Below are positions 49,223-56,571 of a DNA stretch of 64,000 nucleotides, piece after piece (position 1 is the first letter of the stretch; the number at the start of each line of letters is the position of its first letter). The position numbers and the translations under genes were made by a program. This stretch comes from Sulfurimonas sp. HSL-3221 (GTDB lineage: Bacteria > Campylobacterota > Campylobacteria > Campylobacterales > Sulfurimonadaceae). The stretch lies in assembly GCF_021044585.1 (NCBI RefSeq), contig NZ_CP087998.1, positions 62,001 through 126,000 of the forward strand, written 5' to 3'. The notes under the pieces were generated by a model. The model worked only from the letters and a program-made list of their open reading frames with translations. It was not told where the DNA came from and did no database searches.

Positions 49223-49624
49223 ATGATATTGACACTGTTTATTTCCGCTTTTCTCGCCGCTACGTTATTCCCTTTTAGTTCCGAAGCCGCCCTCGTTGCC
49301 GCCCTGTCGGCCGGGATGGAGCATGCGACGGCGCTGACGGCGGCCTCCGCGGGGAACATCCTTGCAATCCTCGTCAACTATCTGCTCGGCTTCTGGCTCT
49401 ACGAAAAGAGCCATACGAAACTGGAAGCGAGCAAAACGGGGCGCAAAGCGCTCGCGGTGGGGCACCGCTACGGCTATGCGGCCCTGCTGCTGAGCTGGCT
49501 GCCGATCATCGGGGACCCGCTGACCCTCGTCGCGGGGCTGGTGCGGCTGAATATTGTCTGGTTCATTCTCATCGCCGGAAGCCTGCGGGTCGCGCGCTAC
49601 TGGCTGATCGCGCAGGCGTTCTAG
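49223..49624 (+). CDS. YqaA/VTT-domain membrane protein
   Basis: 133 residues, four membrane helices: MILTLFISAFLAATLFPFSSEAALVAAL, then ASAGNILAILVNYLLGFWLYE and GYAALLLSWLPIIGDPLTLVAGLVRL, which carries the GDP motif of the SNARE-associated/DedA superfamily (YqaA group). Possible lipid scramblase or osmotic function; not established. Its stop overlaps the convergent transferase stop by 3 bp. Confidence 0.8.
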   Translation: MILTLFISAFLAATLFPFSSEAALVAALSAGMEHATALTAASAGNILAILVNYLLGFWLYEKSHTKLEASKTGRKALAVGHRYGYAALLLSWLPIIGDPLTLVAGLVRLNIVWFILIAGSLRVARYWLIAQAF

Positions 49625-50184
49625 CGCCGCGTGCGCAGGTGCCACCAGGAGCGGATGTCCGTCTCCGGCACGTCGAGGGTCAGCGTGATGGCGATATTTT
49701 CCACCGCTTCGAGCACAAGCACGGCCACGGCGATGTAGAAGGGCCAGGAGAGGTCAAAGACGAGCAGGGCGAAGATTCCGAGGCTCATCAGGATCGCGGA
49801 GAGCTTCGTGATCCACGTGTGGTAGCTGGCAAACCGTTTGAATTTCAGGATGCTTGCCACGGCGGGCAGGATAAAGACGGCGACGGCCAGGAGAATGACG
49901 GGGGCCTCGCGTTCGATGCGTTCAGGCCACTGCAGCCAGGCCCCCAGGGTGACGGCCATGTAGGTGGCGTAATCGCCGTAGCTGTCTAGCTTCGCCCCCA
50001 GCACGCTTGTCTGGTGGAGCAGGCGGGCCAGGAAGCCGTCGAGGGCGTCGGAAACGAGCATAAGCGAGAGGATCGTAAAGAAGGGGACGGCACTCTCCGC
50101 GAGCCCCGAGAGAACGAGAAACGGGGCACAGGCCAGGCGGAAGAGACTGAGGGTGTTGGGGATGGTCCATAGCGGTGTCTTCAT
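49621..50184 (-). CDS. CDP-alcohol phosphatidyltransferase
   Basis: 187 residues from the ATG at 50184. Catalytic motif D-x2-D-G-x2-A-R-x8-G-x3-D-x3-D is complete in SDALDGFLARLLHQTSVLGAKLDSYGD, with six membrane helices. Makes a phospholipid from CDP-diacylglycerol and an alcohol such as glycerol-3-phosphate or inositol phosphate. The alternative ATG at 50193 overlaps the -10 box. Minus-strand TATAAT (50192-50197) ends 7 nt before the ATG at 50184, predicting a leaderless mRNA. Confidence 0.88.
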   Translation of the reverse strand: MKTPLWTIPNTLSLFRLACAPFLVLSGLAESAVPFFTILSLMLVSDALDGFLARLLHQTSVLGAKLDSYGDYATYMAVTLGAWLQWPERIEREAPVILLAVAVFILPAVASILKFKRFASYHTWITKLSAILMSLGIFALLVFDLSWPFYIAVAVLVLEAVENIAITLTLDVPETDIRSWWHLRTRR

Positions 50185-50197
50185 GGTTACCATTATA
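50185..50197 (-). promoter_or_regulatory. Leaderless-type promoter of the CDP-alcohol transferase gene
   Basis: TATAAT on the minus strand (50192-50197) followed by GGTAACC and ATG. Confidence 0.45.
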
Positions 50198-50247
50198 GTG
50201 AAACGGCCGGCAAATATGATACTATGTGAAAAAGCAAGGAGGCGACG

Positions 50248-50595
50248 ATGGCGGACGACCAAAACAAAAATGAAGAGGAAATGCCGCATTTCATGCAGCG
50301 GCAGTACGGCAAGTCGGCGTCGACGCTGGAGGCGTCCCATGAGGAGCTCTCCGACGTACGCAAGCAGATGATCCGCTTTGCCCTTGAGTTTCCCATCCGC
50401 GACATCCGCACCTACTCGGGCTATAAGGGGGATCTGCTCGTCGAGATCACGACGGGCAACGATGACATTCTCTCCGAGCTCAAAGCCCATGCGGAGTCCC
50501 TGGGCATGGAAGTCGTCGTCAAAGAGCGGTACGACACCCGCATCCACGAGGTCTACTGCATCGTACCCGACGAAAATATCTACCGTCTGAAGTAG
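50248..50595 (+). CDS. Conserved-looking hypothetical protein
   Basis: 115 residues. Acidic, low-complexity start (MADDQNKNEEEMPHF), then a compact domain with EFPIRDIRTYSGYKGDLLVEITTGNDDILSELKAHAESLGMEVVVKERYD, alpha/beta-like, and a Cys in VYCIVPDENI. Strong GGAGG before the ATG. No family recognised. Convergent with the thioredoxin gene, with a 1-nt gap. Confidence 0.7.
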   Translation: MADDQNKNEEEMPHFMQRQYGKSASTLEASHEELSDVRKQMIRFALEFPIRDIRTYSGYKGDLLVEITTGNDDILSELKAHAESLGMEVVVKERYDTRIHEVYCIVPDENIYRLK

Positions 50596-50596
50596 G

Positions 50597-50950
50597 CTAC
50601 TTTCCGAACAGCCGGGCCAGGAGCCCTTTCCCCTGCGCCTTTTCGATCATGCGGATATAGCGCGCCGGCGCGGCGGCACCCAGTTCATAATCCTTTACCA
50701 TCTTGTCTTTTGCCCCGATGCTGACGCAGAACGGGACGCTGCGGATCTCGTATTTGGCGGCGAGCTTCGGGTTGCGGGTGACGTCGACCTTGGCGATCAC
50801 CGCTTTGCCCTCAAAGTGCTTCTCCAGGGCGGGAAGCTGTGAGAGCACCTGCTGGCAGGGGCCGCAGGTCGGGGAGTAGAAGTCGATAAACAGCGGTTGG
50901 TCCATTTCGGCGACGAATTGCGAGTAGGTGGCATCGGTCAGTTCAAGCAT
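50597..50950 (-). CDS. Thioredoxin-family protein
   Basis: 117 residues from an ATG with AGGAG; the start at 50983 is rejected because it lies in the AEC transporter gene. Active site SPTCGPCQQ, cis-Pro segment SVPFCVSIG, and a C-terminal helix rich in Lys. Standard cytoplasmic thioredoxin length. The extra Cys in PFC next to the cis-Pro is unusual. Downstream of the AEC transporter on the same strand. Confidence 0.9.
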   Translation of the reverse strand: MLELTDATYSQFVAEMDQPLFIDFYSPTCGPCQQVLSQLPALEKHFEGKAVIAKVDVTRNPKLAAKYEIRSVPFCVSIGAKDKMVKDYELGAAAPARYIRMIEKAQGKGLLARLFGK

Positions 50951-50967
50951 AGCTTCTCCTTTGATAC

Positions 50968-51882
50968 TCAGATGGTCAGCCACGGCACGTAGCGCATGGC
51001 GGCGAAGATGATCCCCAGGAAGAGGACGGAGGTGATGAAGACGAGGGCCGTCAGTGCCTTGGGGCGGCAGTCGTAGAGCGACGCCAGGTTGACGTTGGCG
51101 ACGGCGAGGGGCATCAGCATCTCCATGAAGAGGATGCCTTTGACCATTTCCGGCAGGTCGGTCAGGGACAAAATGGCGTAGGTGACGGCGGGGACGGCGA
51201 GGAACTTCAGGCCGTTGACCCAGCCGATCAGCACGCGGTTGAGTTCGGTGATCTTTGTGTCATAGAGGTAGATGCCGAAGAGCACGAGCTGCATCACCAT
51301 TGACGCGTAGGCGCCCATCGTCAGCGTCTCCTCGACCGTCCCGGAGGGGCGGTAGCCGCCGAGGTTAAGGGCGATGGCGACGAGGGCGGCCCAGAGCACG
51401 GGGAGCTTGACGATGTTCAGCAGCGAATCGCGGACGCTGAAGTTGCCGCGCGAGTAGTAATAGACGCCGAAGGTGTAGACGAAAAAGACGTTGGCGAGGT
51501 TGATGATGGTCGTATAGGGGACACTCTCCTCGCCGAAGAGCGCAATGCCCAGCGGGATGCCGAGGTTGCCCGTATTGCCGATCAGCGCCGCGACCGTGGC
51601 GATGGAACGCTCCTTCACGTCGGCAAAGAGCAGCCGCGAGGCGAACATTGTCACGGCGACGAGGGAGAGGGTGATGCCGATGTAAAGCAGCGGCGTCTGC
51701 AGCAGCGTCGTGTCGATGGGGCGTTTGAGCAGCCCCCACAGGGTCAGGAAAATCTGCAGAAAGTAGACCGAGAGCAGGGTAATGGTGCGCTCGTCGATCT
51801 GCTCTTTGAAACTGCGCTTGGCCAGGTAGCCCACGCCGATAAAGAGATAGATCCCCAGCACCGAAACGATGGCGGAATTCAT
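50968..51882 (-). CDS. AEC-family (auxin efflux carrier) transporter
   Basis: 304 residues, about ten membrane helices, with LIGNTGNLGIPLGIALFGEESVPYTTIINLANVFF (the conserved N/G-rich crossing helix) and GYRPSGTVEETLTMGAYASMVMQLVLFGIYL. Members export or import malate, malonate and related organic anions. Minus-strand TACAAT (51889-51894) ends 6 nt before the ATG. Confidence 0.85.
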   Translation of the reverse strand: MNSAIVSVLGIYLFIGVGYLAKRSFKEQIDERTITLLSVYFLQIFLTLWGLLKRPIDTTLLQTPLLYIGITLSLVAVTMFASRLLFADVKERSIATVAALIGNTGNLGIPLGIALFGEESVPYTTIINLANVFFVYTFGVYYYSRGNFSVRDSLLNIVKLPVLWAALVAIALNLGGYRPSGTVEETLTMGAYASMVMQLVLFGIYLYDTKITELNRVLIGWVNGLKFLAVPAVTYAILSLTDLPEMVKGILFMEMLMPLAVANVNLASLYDCRPKALTALVFITSVLFLGIIFAAMRYVPWLTI

Positions 51883-51907
51883 GCCGTGATTGTACTATAA
51901 TGTGCGT
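51883..51907. promoter_or_regulatory. 25-bp divergent region with two back-to-back leaderless-type -10 boxes
   Basis: Minus strand: TACAAT (51889-51894) then CACGGC then the AEC ATG. Plus strand: TATAAT (51896-51901) then GTGCGT then the DUF3108-like ATG at 51908. Each -35 region must lie inside the opposite coding sequence, so the two promoters exclude one another. Confidence 0.6.
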
Positions 51908-52723
51908 ATGAAAAGTCTGCTGTTGCTGTTTGTTTTTTTATCGGCGTTGATGGGTTCGGAGGCGGAGACGACCCGCTACAAGGTGATGCTCTCGCTCTTC
52001 GGGAAGGTCGGGGAGGCGAAGATCACCATCGCCGAGCGCGGGGATGAGTACCGTATGATCGTCGAGGATTACGCCACGGGGCTGGCCGCGGAAATCTCCG
52101 GGCATGAGCGGGACCGTTTTGTCAGCCGGGGGCGTATTGTGGACGGTATGTACGTTTCCGATACCTTCGAGCTCTACCAGACGAACGACAAAACGACCGA
52201 ATCCAACGTGTACGTTTTCGACCATGAAGCCGAGACGGTCACCCGCTTTCAGGACAAGAACGAGACGGTGACGGAGACGACCTTTGACGCGATGAGCATG
52301 CGCCTGGTGGAGAAGCAGACCCAGAAAATCAAGCGCAAGACGGAGGTGCTTGATTTCTACAGTCCCTATGATGCCCTCTCCGTCGTGCTGAACATTCCCT
52401 CCCTGCTCAAAGATCGGACGCGGGTGGAGATCAAACCTGTCGGCCTGGCCAAGAAGGAACGCAAAATGTATATCAGCAGACCGGAAGCGTCTACCCTGCC
52501 TGAACTGCAGGAGACCTTCCATACGCCGACGATCCGGCGGATCGTGCAGCTCGATTCCTTCGAGCTTGAAGACGAGGACGAATACGGCGTTTTGATCGGT
52601 TATAACGCGCAGGGCGGTATTGATGAGGTGGTCACCAAGGAGACCTACTTCCTTATCGGGTTCGGCCGGATCGAAAAGATCGGCTCCTCCCGCCGCGGCG
52701 TTGCGGAAATCTTTGACGAATAG
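51908..52723 (+). CDS. DUF3108-like exported protein
   Basis: 271 residues. Signal peptide (MKSLLLLFVFLSALMGSEA), then beta-rich sequence with KVMLSLFGKVGEAKITIAERGDEYRMIVEDYATGLAAEISG, YSPYDALSVVLNIPSLL and YLIGFGRIEKIGSSRR, resembling DUF3108 proteins of the outer membrane or periplasm. The start at 51890 is upstream of a -10 box and is rejected. Function unknown. Confidence 0.75.
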   Translation: MKSLLLLFVFLSALMGSEAETTRYKVMLSLFGKVGEAKITIAERGDEYRMIVEDYATGLAAEISGHERDRFVSRGRIVDGMYVSDTFELYQTNDKTTESNVYVFDHEAETVTRFQDKNETVTETTFDAMSMRLVEKQTQKIKRKTEVLDFYSPYDALSVVLNIPSLLKDRTRVEIKPVGLAKKERKMYISRPEASTLPELQETFHTPTIRRIVQLDSFELEDEDEYGVLIGYNAQGGIDEVVTKETYFLIGFGRIEKIGSSRRGVAEIFDE

Positions 52724-52802
52724 GAAAGCGGTTTTCTTTAAATCGGACGCAACGCTTCCTAGGTTATGATGCGCGGTAAATTGCGGCCTTCAAAGGAGCG
52801 GA

Positions 52803-54389
52803 ATGGTTGATGTATTAGTAGTCGGCGGCGGCGGTGCGGGCATGGCGGCAGCACTCTCCGCCAAAGAGGCGGGGGCATCGGTGGCGGTGCTCGGCAAGAG
52901 TTACCCCACCCGGTCGCAGACCTGTATGGCGCAGGGGGGCATCAACGCGGCGCTGGGCCATGCGGGCGAAGACAGCGTCGAGGCACACATCGCCGATACC
53001 CTCAAATCCGCCCAGGGGCTGGCCGACGAGGCGGCCGTGGCGGCGCTCTGCAGCGAGGGGATCGAGGCGCTGCGGTGGCTGGATGCGATCGGGGTGCCTT
53101 TCAGCCGCAATGACGATGCGCAGATCGCCCAGCGGCGCCTGGGCGGCGCCTCCGCCCCGCGGGCCTGTTACGCCCAGGACTACAGCGGGCTGAAGATCCT
53201 GCACACCCTTTACGACCAGTGCAACCGCGCGGGCATCCCCTTTTACAACGAACGTTTCCTGCTCGACATCATCGTCGAAGGGGATCGGGCCTGCGGGGTG
53301 AAGGTCCTCGATGTCCGCAGCGGCGAGGTTGAAGTGTACATGGCCGGGACGGTGATCCTCGCGACCGGCGGCTACAGCAAGCTCTACGGCCGCCACTCGA
53401 CCAATGCCGCCGGCAGCAGCGGCGACGGCCACGCGGCGGCGCTGCGGGCCGGTGCGCGGCTCAGCGACATGGAGTTCGTGCAGTTCCACCCGACGGGGCT
53501 GGCGGGCTCCTCCATCCTTATCTCTGAGAGTGCACGCGGCGCGGGCGGCTACCTGCTCAACGGCAAAGGGGAACGCTTTATCGACGAGTGCCTTCCACGC
53601 GACAAAGTGGCGCGGGCCATCCACGACCAGATCATGGCAGGCGAAAAGGTCACCCTCGACATCCGCCACCTCGGCGAAGCCTTCATTGATGGTGAACTTC
53701 CCCAGGAGCGCAAGCTCGCGCAGCGCTACGAAGGGGTCGACCCGGTCACTGAACCCATTCCGATCAAGCCGGTGGCCCACTACACGATGGGGGGCATCGA
53801 GGTTGGTGCGGATTCGCAGACCGCTGTTGCGGGACTCTTCGCCGCGGGCGAATGCGCCAACCACCGTGTCCACGGCGCGAACCGCCTCGGAGGAAACTCT
53901 CTGCTGGAGCTGATCGTTTTCGGCCGCCAGGCGGGGACGAATGCGGCAGTAGCGGCGCAGAGCGGCAACGGGGTTGCGCCGGCGGCCGCGGCGGAAGCTC
54001 CGGAACTGGAGGCGTGCTTCAATGAAGCCCCCGAGGTCGATTTTTATGCCCGCCGCGACACCCTGGCGACGCTCTTTTACGAGCAGGTCGGCCTGGTGCG
54101 CGACGCCGAAGGTTTGCAGGGGGCCCTGGAAGCGGTCAAGACGATGCAGGCGGAGCTGCCGAAGATGGGCGTTGCGGATCGCAGCGGGGCTTACAACACC
54201 AACCGGACGGATTTCCTGGAGTTCGTCAACCTTCTCACCGTGGCCGAAGCGGTGGCGGAGGGAGCGCTGCGCCGGGAAGAGAGCCGGGGGGCGCACTACC
54301 GCGGTGATTTCCCGGAAGCGGATGCGGCCCTGGCCGTGCACTCGCTCAGCTGCATCAAAGAGGAGGGACTATGTTTCGATTTCCAATGA
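52803..54389 (+). CDS. sdhA: Succinate dehydrogenase/fumarate reductase flavoprotein subunit
   Basis: 528 residues. FAD site VLVVGGGGAGMAAALSAKEAGASV, FAD-linking His region QTCMAQGGINAALG, substrate segment FVQFHPTGL with DECLPRDKVARAI, and HYTMGGIEV...GANRLGGNSLLELIVFGR. No signal peptide, so it faces the cytoplasm, unlike periplasmic MfrA. Oxidises succinate or reduces fumarate. AAAGGAG precedes the ATG. Followed by a small acidic ORF and the FeS subunit; no membrane anchor follows. Confidence 0.93.
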   Translation: MVDVLVVGGGGAGMAAALSAKEAGASVAVLGKSYPTRSQTCMAQGGINAALGHAGEDSVEAHIADTLKSAQGLADEAAVAALCSEGIEALRWLDAIGVPFSRNDDAQIAQRRLGGASAPRACYAQDYSGLKILHTLYDQCNRAGIPFYNERFLLDIIVEGDRACGVKVLDVRSGEVEVYMAGTVILATGGYSKLYGRHSTNAAGSSGDGHAAALRAGARLSDMEFVQFHPTGLAGSSILISESARGAGGYLLNGKGERFIDECLPRDKVARAIHDQIMAGEKVTLDIRHLGEAFIDGELPQERKLAQRYEGVDPVTEPIPIKPVAHYTMGGIEVGADSQTAVAGLFAAGECANHRVHGANRLGGNSLLELIVFGRQAGTNAAVAAQSGNGVAPAAAAEAPELEACFNEAPEVDFYARRDTLATLFYEQVGLVRDAEGLQGALEAVKTMQAELPKMGVADRSGAYNTNRTDFLEFVNLLTVAEAVAEGALRREESRGAHYRGDFPEADAALAVHSLSCIKEEGLCFDFQ

Positions 54390-54511
54390 TCTGTTCGGAT
54401 GATATTGATGAGGATTTCCTCGAGGAGGAACCGGAGGAGTGGGAGGACGCCGTATGCGAAGACCCCTACTGGGATGACGAGGATGACAACGAAGTGGAGT
54501 GGTGCGACTGA
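54371..54511 (+). CDS. 46-residue acidic protein between sdhA and sdhB
   Basis: ATG at 54371 with GGAGGG 4 nt upstream, overlapping the end of sdhA by 19 bp and the sdhB start by one base (TGATG). The peptide runs MFRFPMICSDDIDEDFLEE... to ...EVEWCD, with about 22 Asp/Glu residues, four Trp/Tyr and three Cys (ICS, VCE, WCD). Double overlap and a strong ribosome site argue that it is translated and needed to couple sdhB. No family recognised. It could be an assembly factor, a regulatory subunit or an FeS or metal carrier. Confidence 0.6.
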   Translation: MFRFPMICSDDIDEDFLEEEPEEWEDAVCEDPYWDDEDDNEVEWCD

Positions 54512-55209
54512 TGAAAATTGCTGTCAAAAGAGGTGACGAAACCGTCACCTATGACGTCGATGTCGAAGGAACGCTGCTGGAGCTTCTCACCCACATCAAG
54601 ACGCACGTCGACCCGACCCTGACCTTTGCTTCGGGCTGCCGCTCAAGCGTCTGCGGCAGCTGCGCCGTGCGAGTCAACGGCACCGAAGCCCTTGCCTGCA
54701 GCCACAAGCCTGCCGACGGCGATCTCATCGAACCGCTGCGCAACGCCGAGGTGCTCCGGGACCTCGTTGTCAATATGGACCGTCCTCTGGCGTTCAATGC
54801 CGGGGCGCAGGCCTGGATCGATCCGGTCAGCGGTGCGATCCGCATGGGGCACGCCGATGAGAAGGCGAATGAGCTGCAAAGCGATTGTATCCTCTGCGGC
54901 TCCTGCTACAGCGCCTGCCCGGTTTACGCCGTTAAGCCGGATTTCGAGGGGCCTTTTGCCCTGACACGCAGCTGGCGCTATGTCAGCGACGCCCGGACGG
55001 CGGATGTGCGCGGCAAGCTCGAGGCGGTCCAGCAAAACGGCATCTGGGACTGTACGCTCTGCAACGAGTGTGTTCCCGTCTGTCCCCAGGGGATCGCACC
55101 CAAGCAGGACATCAACATGCTGCGCTCCAAAAGCGGCATGGAGGGGTTCATGGACCCGAACATGATGGGCGGTTTCGGCGGTCTGGACTTCGGAGCGCCA
55201 AGTTTTTAA
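54511..55209 (+). CDS. sdhB: Succinate dehydrogenase/fumarate reductase iron-sulfur subunit
   Basis: 232 residues from the ATG at 54511; the GTG at 54499 lies inside the small ORF. [2Fe-2S] site GCRSSVCGSCAVRVNG...ALAC, then CILCGSCYSACP for a [4Fe-4S] cluster, then CTLCNECVPVCP. In the last motif an extra Cys fills the position that is usually not Cys in [3Fe-4S] proteins, as in non-classical (SdhE-type) complexes with a second [4Fe-4S]. The tail is Met/Gly-rich (DPNMMGGFGGLDF). Partner of the flavoprotein; anchor missing here. Confidence 0.92.
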   Translation: MKIAVKRGDETVTYDVDVEGTLLELLTHIKTHVDPTLTFASGCRSSVCGSCAVRVNGTEALACSHKPADGDLIEPLRNAEVLRDLVVNMDRPLAFNAGAQAWIDPVSGAIRMGHADEKANELQSDCILCGSCYSACPVYAVKPDFEGPFALTRSWRYVSDARTADVRGKLEAVQQNGIWDCTLCNECVPVCPQGIAPKQDINMLRSKSGMEGFMDPNMMGGFGGLDFGAPSF

Positions 55210-55262
55210 TCTTTCTTCCCCGGCGGCAGCCCCCGCGGCCAAACCCCTTAAGCTCATTTTGT

Positions 55263-55268
55263 TATAAT
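55263..55268 (+). promoter_or_regulatory. -10 box of the YajQ-family gene
   Basis: TATAAT 29 nt upstream of the ATG at 55297, leaving a leader that holds AGAGG. No clear -35. Confidence 0.4.
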
Positions 55269-55296
55269 CGGTTTGAATGACAAACAGAGGTGTTAT

Positions 55297-55797
55297 ATGG
55301 CAGCAAAAGAGCACAGTTTCGATATTTCGGCCAAGATCGACATGCAGGCGTTCAAAGACGCCATCGTCCAGGCCGAGCGCGAGGTGGCGACCCGCTACGA
55401 CTTCAAGGGGCTCACCGCCGATATCGATTACAGCGAAAAAGCCAAAACATTGACGTTAGTAAGCGCCAGCGACAACAAACTCGAGGCGCTGGAGGACATC
55501 GTCATCGGAAAACTGCTCAAACGGGGGCTGACGTCGAATGTCCTGGACAAACAGGGAGTCGAGGACAGCAGCGGCGGCAACCGCAAAACGGTCTTCAAGG
55601 TGGTCGACTACATCGAGGCCAAAGAGGCGAAAAAGATCGCCGCAGAGATCAAGAACCTCAAGCTCAAGGTGACGGCGCAGATCGAAGGGGATCATATCCG
55701 GGTCAAAGGCAAGCAGCTTGATGACCTGCAAAAAGCGATCCGTGCGATCCGCGGGATGGAGTGGGATGCTCCGCTCGTCTTTGAAAACATGCGCTGA
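55297..55797 (+). CDS. YajQ family protein
   Basis: 166 residues, MAAKEHSFDISAKIDMQAFKDAIVQAEREVATRYDFKGLTADI, with the YajQ core KLTLVSASDNKLEAL-type and C-terminal GDHIRVKGKQLDDLQKAIRAIRG. Two RRM-like alpha/beta repeats. Binds nucleotides and c-di-GMP in some bacteria; affects gene expression or phage development elsewhere. The start 8 codons upstream lacks a ribosome site. Confidence 0.93.
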   Translation: MAAKEHSFDISAKIDMQAFKDAIVQAEREVATRYDFKGLTADIDYSEKAKTLTLVSASDNKLEALEDIVIGKLLKRGLTSNVLDKQGVEDSSGGNRKTVFKVVDYIEAKEAKKIAAEIKNLKLKVTAQIEGDHIRVKGKQLDDLQKAIRAIRGMEWDAPLVFENMR

Positions 55798-55809
55798 AAG
55801 GAGCGAGTG

Positions 55810-56523
55810 ATGTCCAAGATGACGGTCGCGGAGGCGGCGGAACATTTTAAGGTCTCCAAAGAGGCGATCCACAACCGGATCCGCCGCGGTACCCTCAACA
55901 GCATTATCGAGAACGGCGTGAAGTACGTTCTGCTCTCCGACGCCAAGCCGGCACCGGCGGCGGACAGCCGTTTCCACGATTACATCGAGAAAGAGAACGA
56001 GCGTCTCAAGACGAAGAACGAGCAGCTCGAGGCGGAAGTGAACCGCCTCCGCGACCAGCGCGAAGCGATGCTGATCGCCGAGCGCGAAAAGGTCGAGCAG
56101 ATTTACAAGGAGCGCGACGAGCAGCTCAAAAATGTGCTGCAGGTCTTTGCGTCAAAACTGCTGCCCGAACAGGCGGCCGCGGCCGTCGTCGAAGAGGCGG
56201 TCTCGGCGGAGATCGTCGAAGCCGCCCCCGAACCGCTGTCCGAGGAGGAGTTCGAAGACGGCATAATCGACGAGGGCACCGACGAAGATGACGCCAACGA
56301 AGAGGTGGCGGCAGACAGCACCGACCCGTTCGCGGACGACGACTTTGACGATCTCGTCTCCCTCAAGGACTTCATGAAGTTAAAGGGGTACGGCAAAAAG
56401 CACCGCAAACGTGTCAAAGAGCGTTTCGAATCCCGGGCCGACGAGGATACCCGTATCCTCACGCGCGGCGGCAAGCTGCACCTGCGCCCCTATCACTACG
56501 ACTACAGCGACCTGCTGAAATAG
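55810..56523 (+). CDS. HTH (excisionase/MerR-like) protein with coiled coil and acidic region
   Basis: 237 residues from the ATG at 55810, which has GGAG at 6 nt (the GTG at 55807 is too near). N-terminal winged HTH (MTVAEAAEHFKVSKEAIHNRIRRGTLNSIIENGVKYVLL), a coiled coil (about 60-110, NERLKTKNEQLEAEVNRLRDQREAM), an acidic stretch (EEFEDGIIDEGTDEDDANEEVAADSTD) and a basic C-terminal domain (KLKGYGKKHRKRVKERFESRADEDTRI...). Probably a DNA-binding protein with a structural role; function unknown. Confidence 0.75.
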   Translation: MSKMTVAEAAEHFKVSKEAIHNRIRRGTLNSIIENGVKYVLLSDAKPAPAADSRFHDYIEKENERLKTKNEQLEAEVNRLRDQREAMLIAEREKVEQIYKERDEQLKNVLQVFASKLLPEQAAAAVVEEAVSAEIVEAAPEPLSEEEFEDGIIDEGTDEDDANEEVAADSTDPFADDDFDDLVSLKDFMKLKGYGKKHRKRVKERFESRADEDTRILTRGGKLHLRPYHYDYSDLLK

Positions 56524-56571
56524 ATGCGTCTTGCCTGGTCGCGCGGCGCAGGCAAGATCCCGTCTGCGGGG

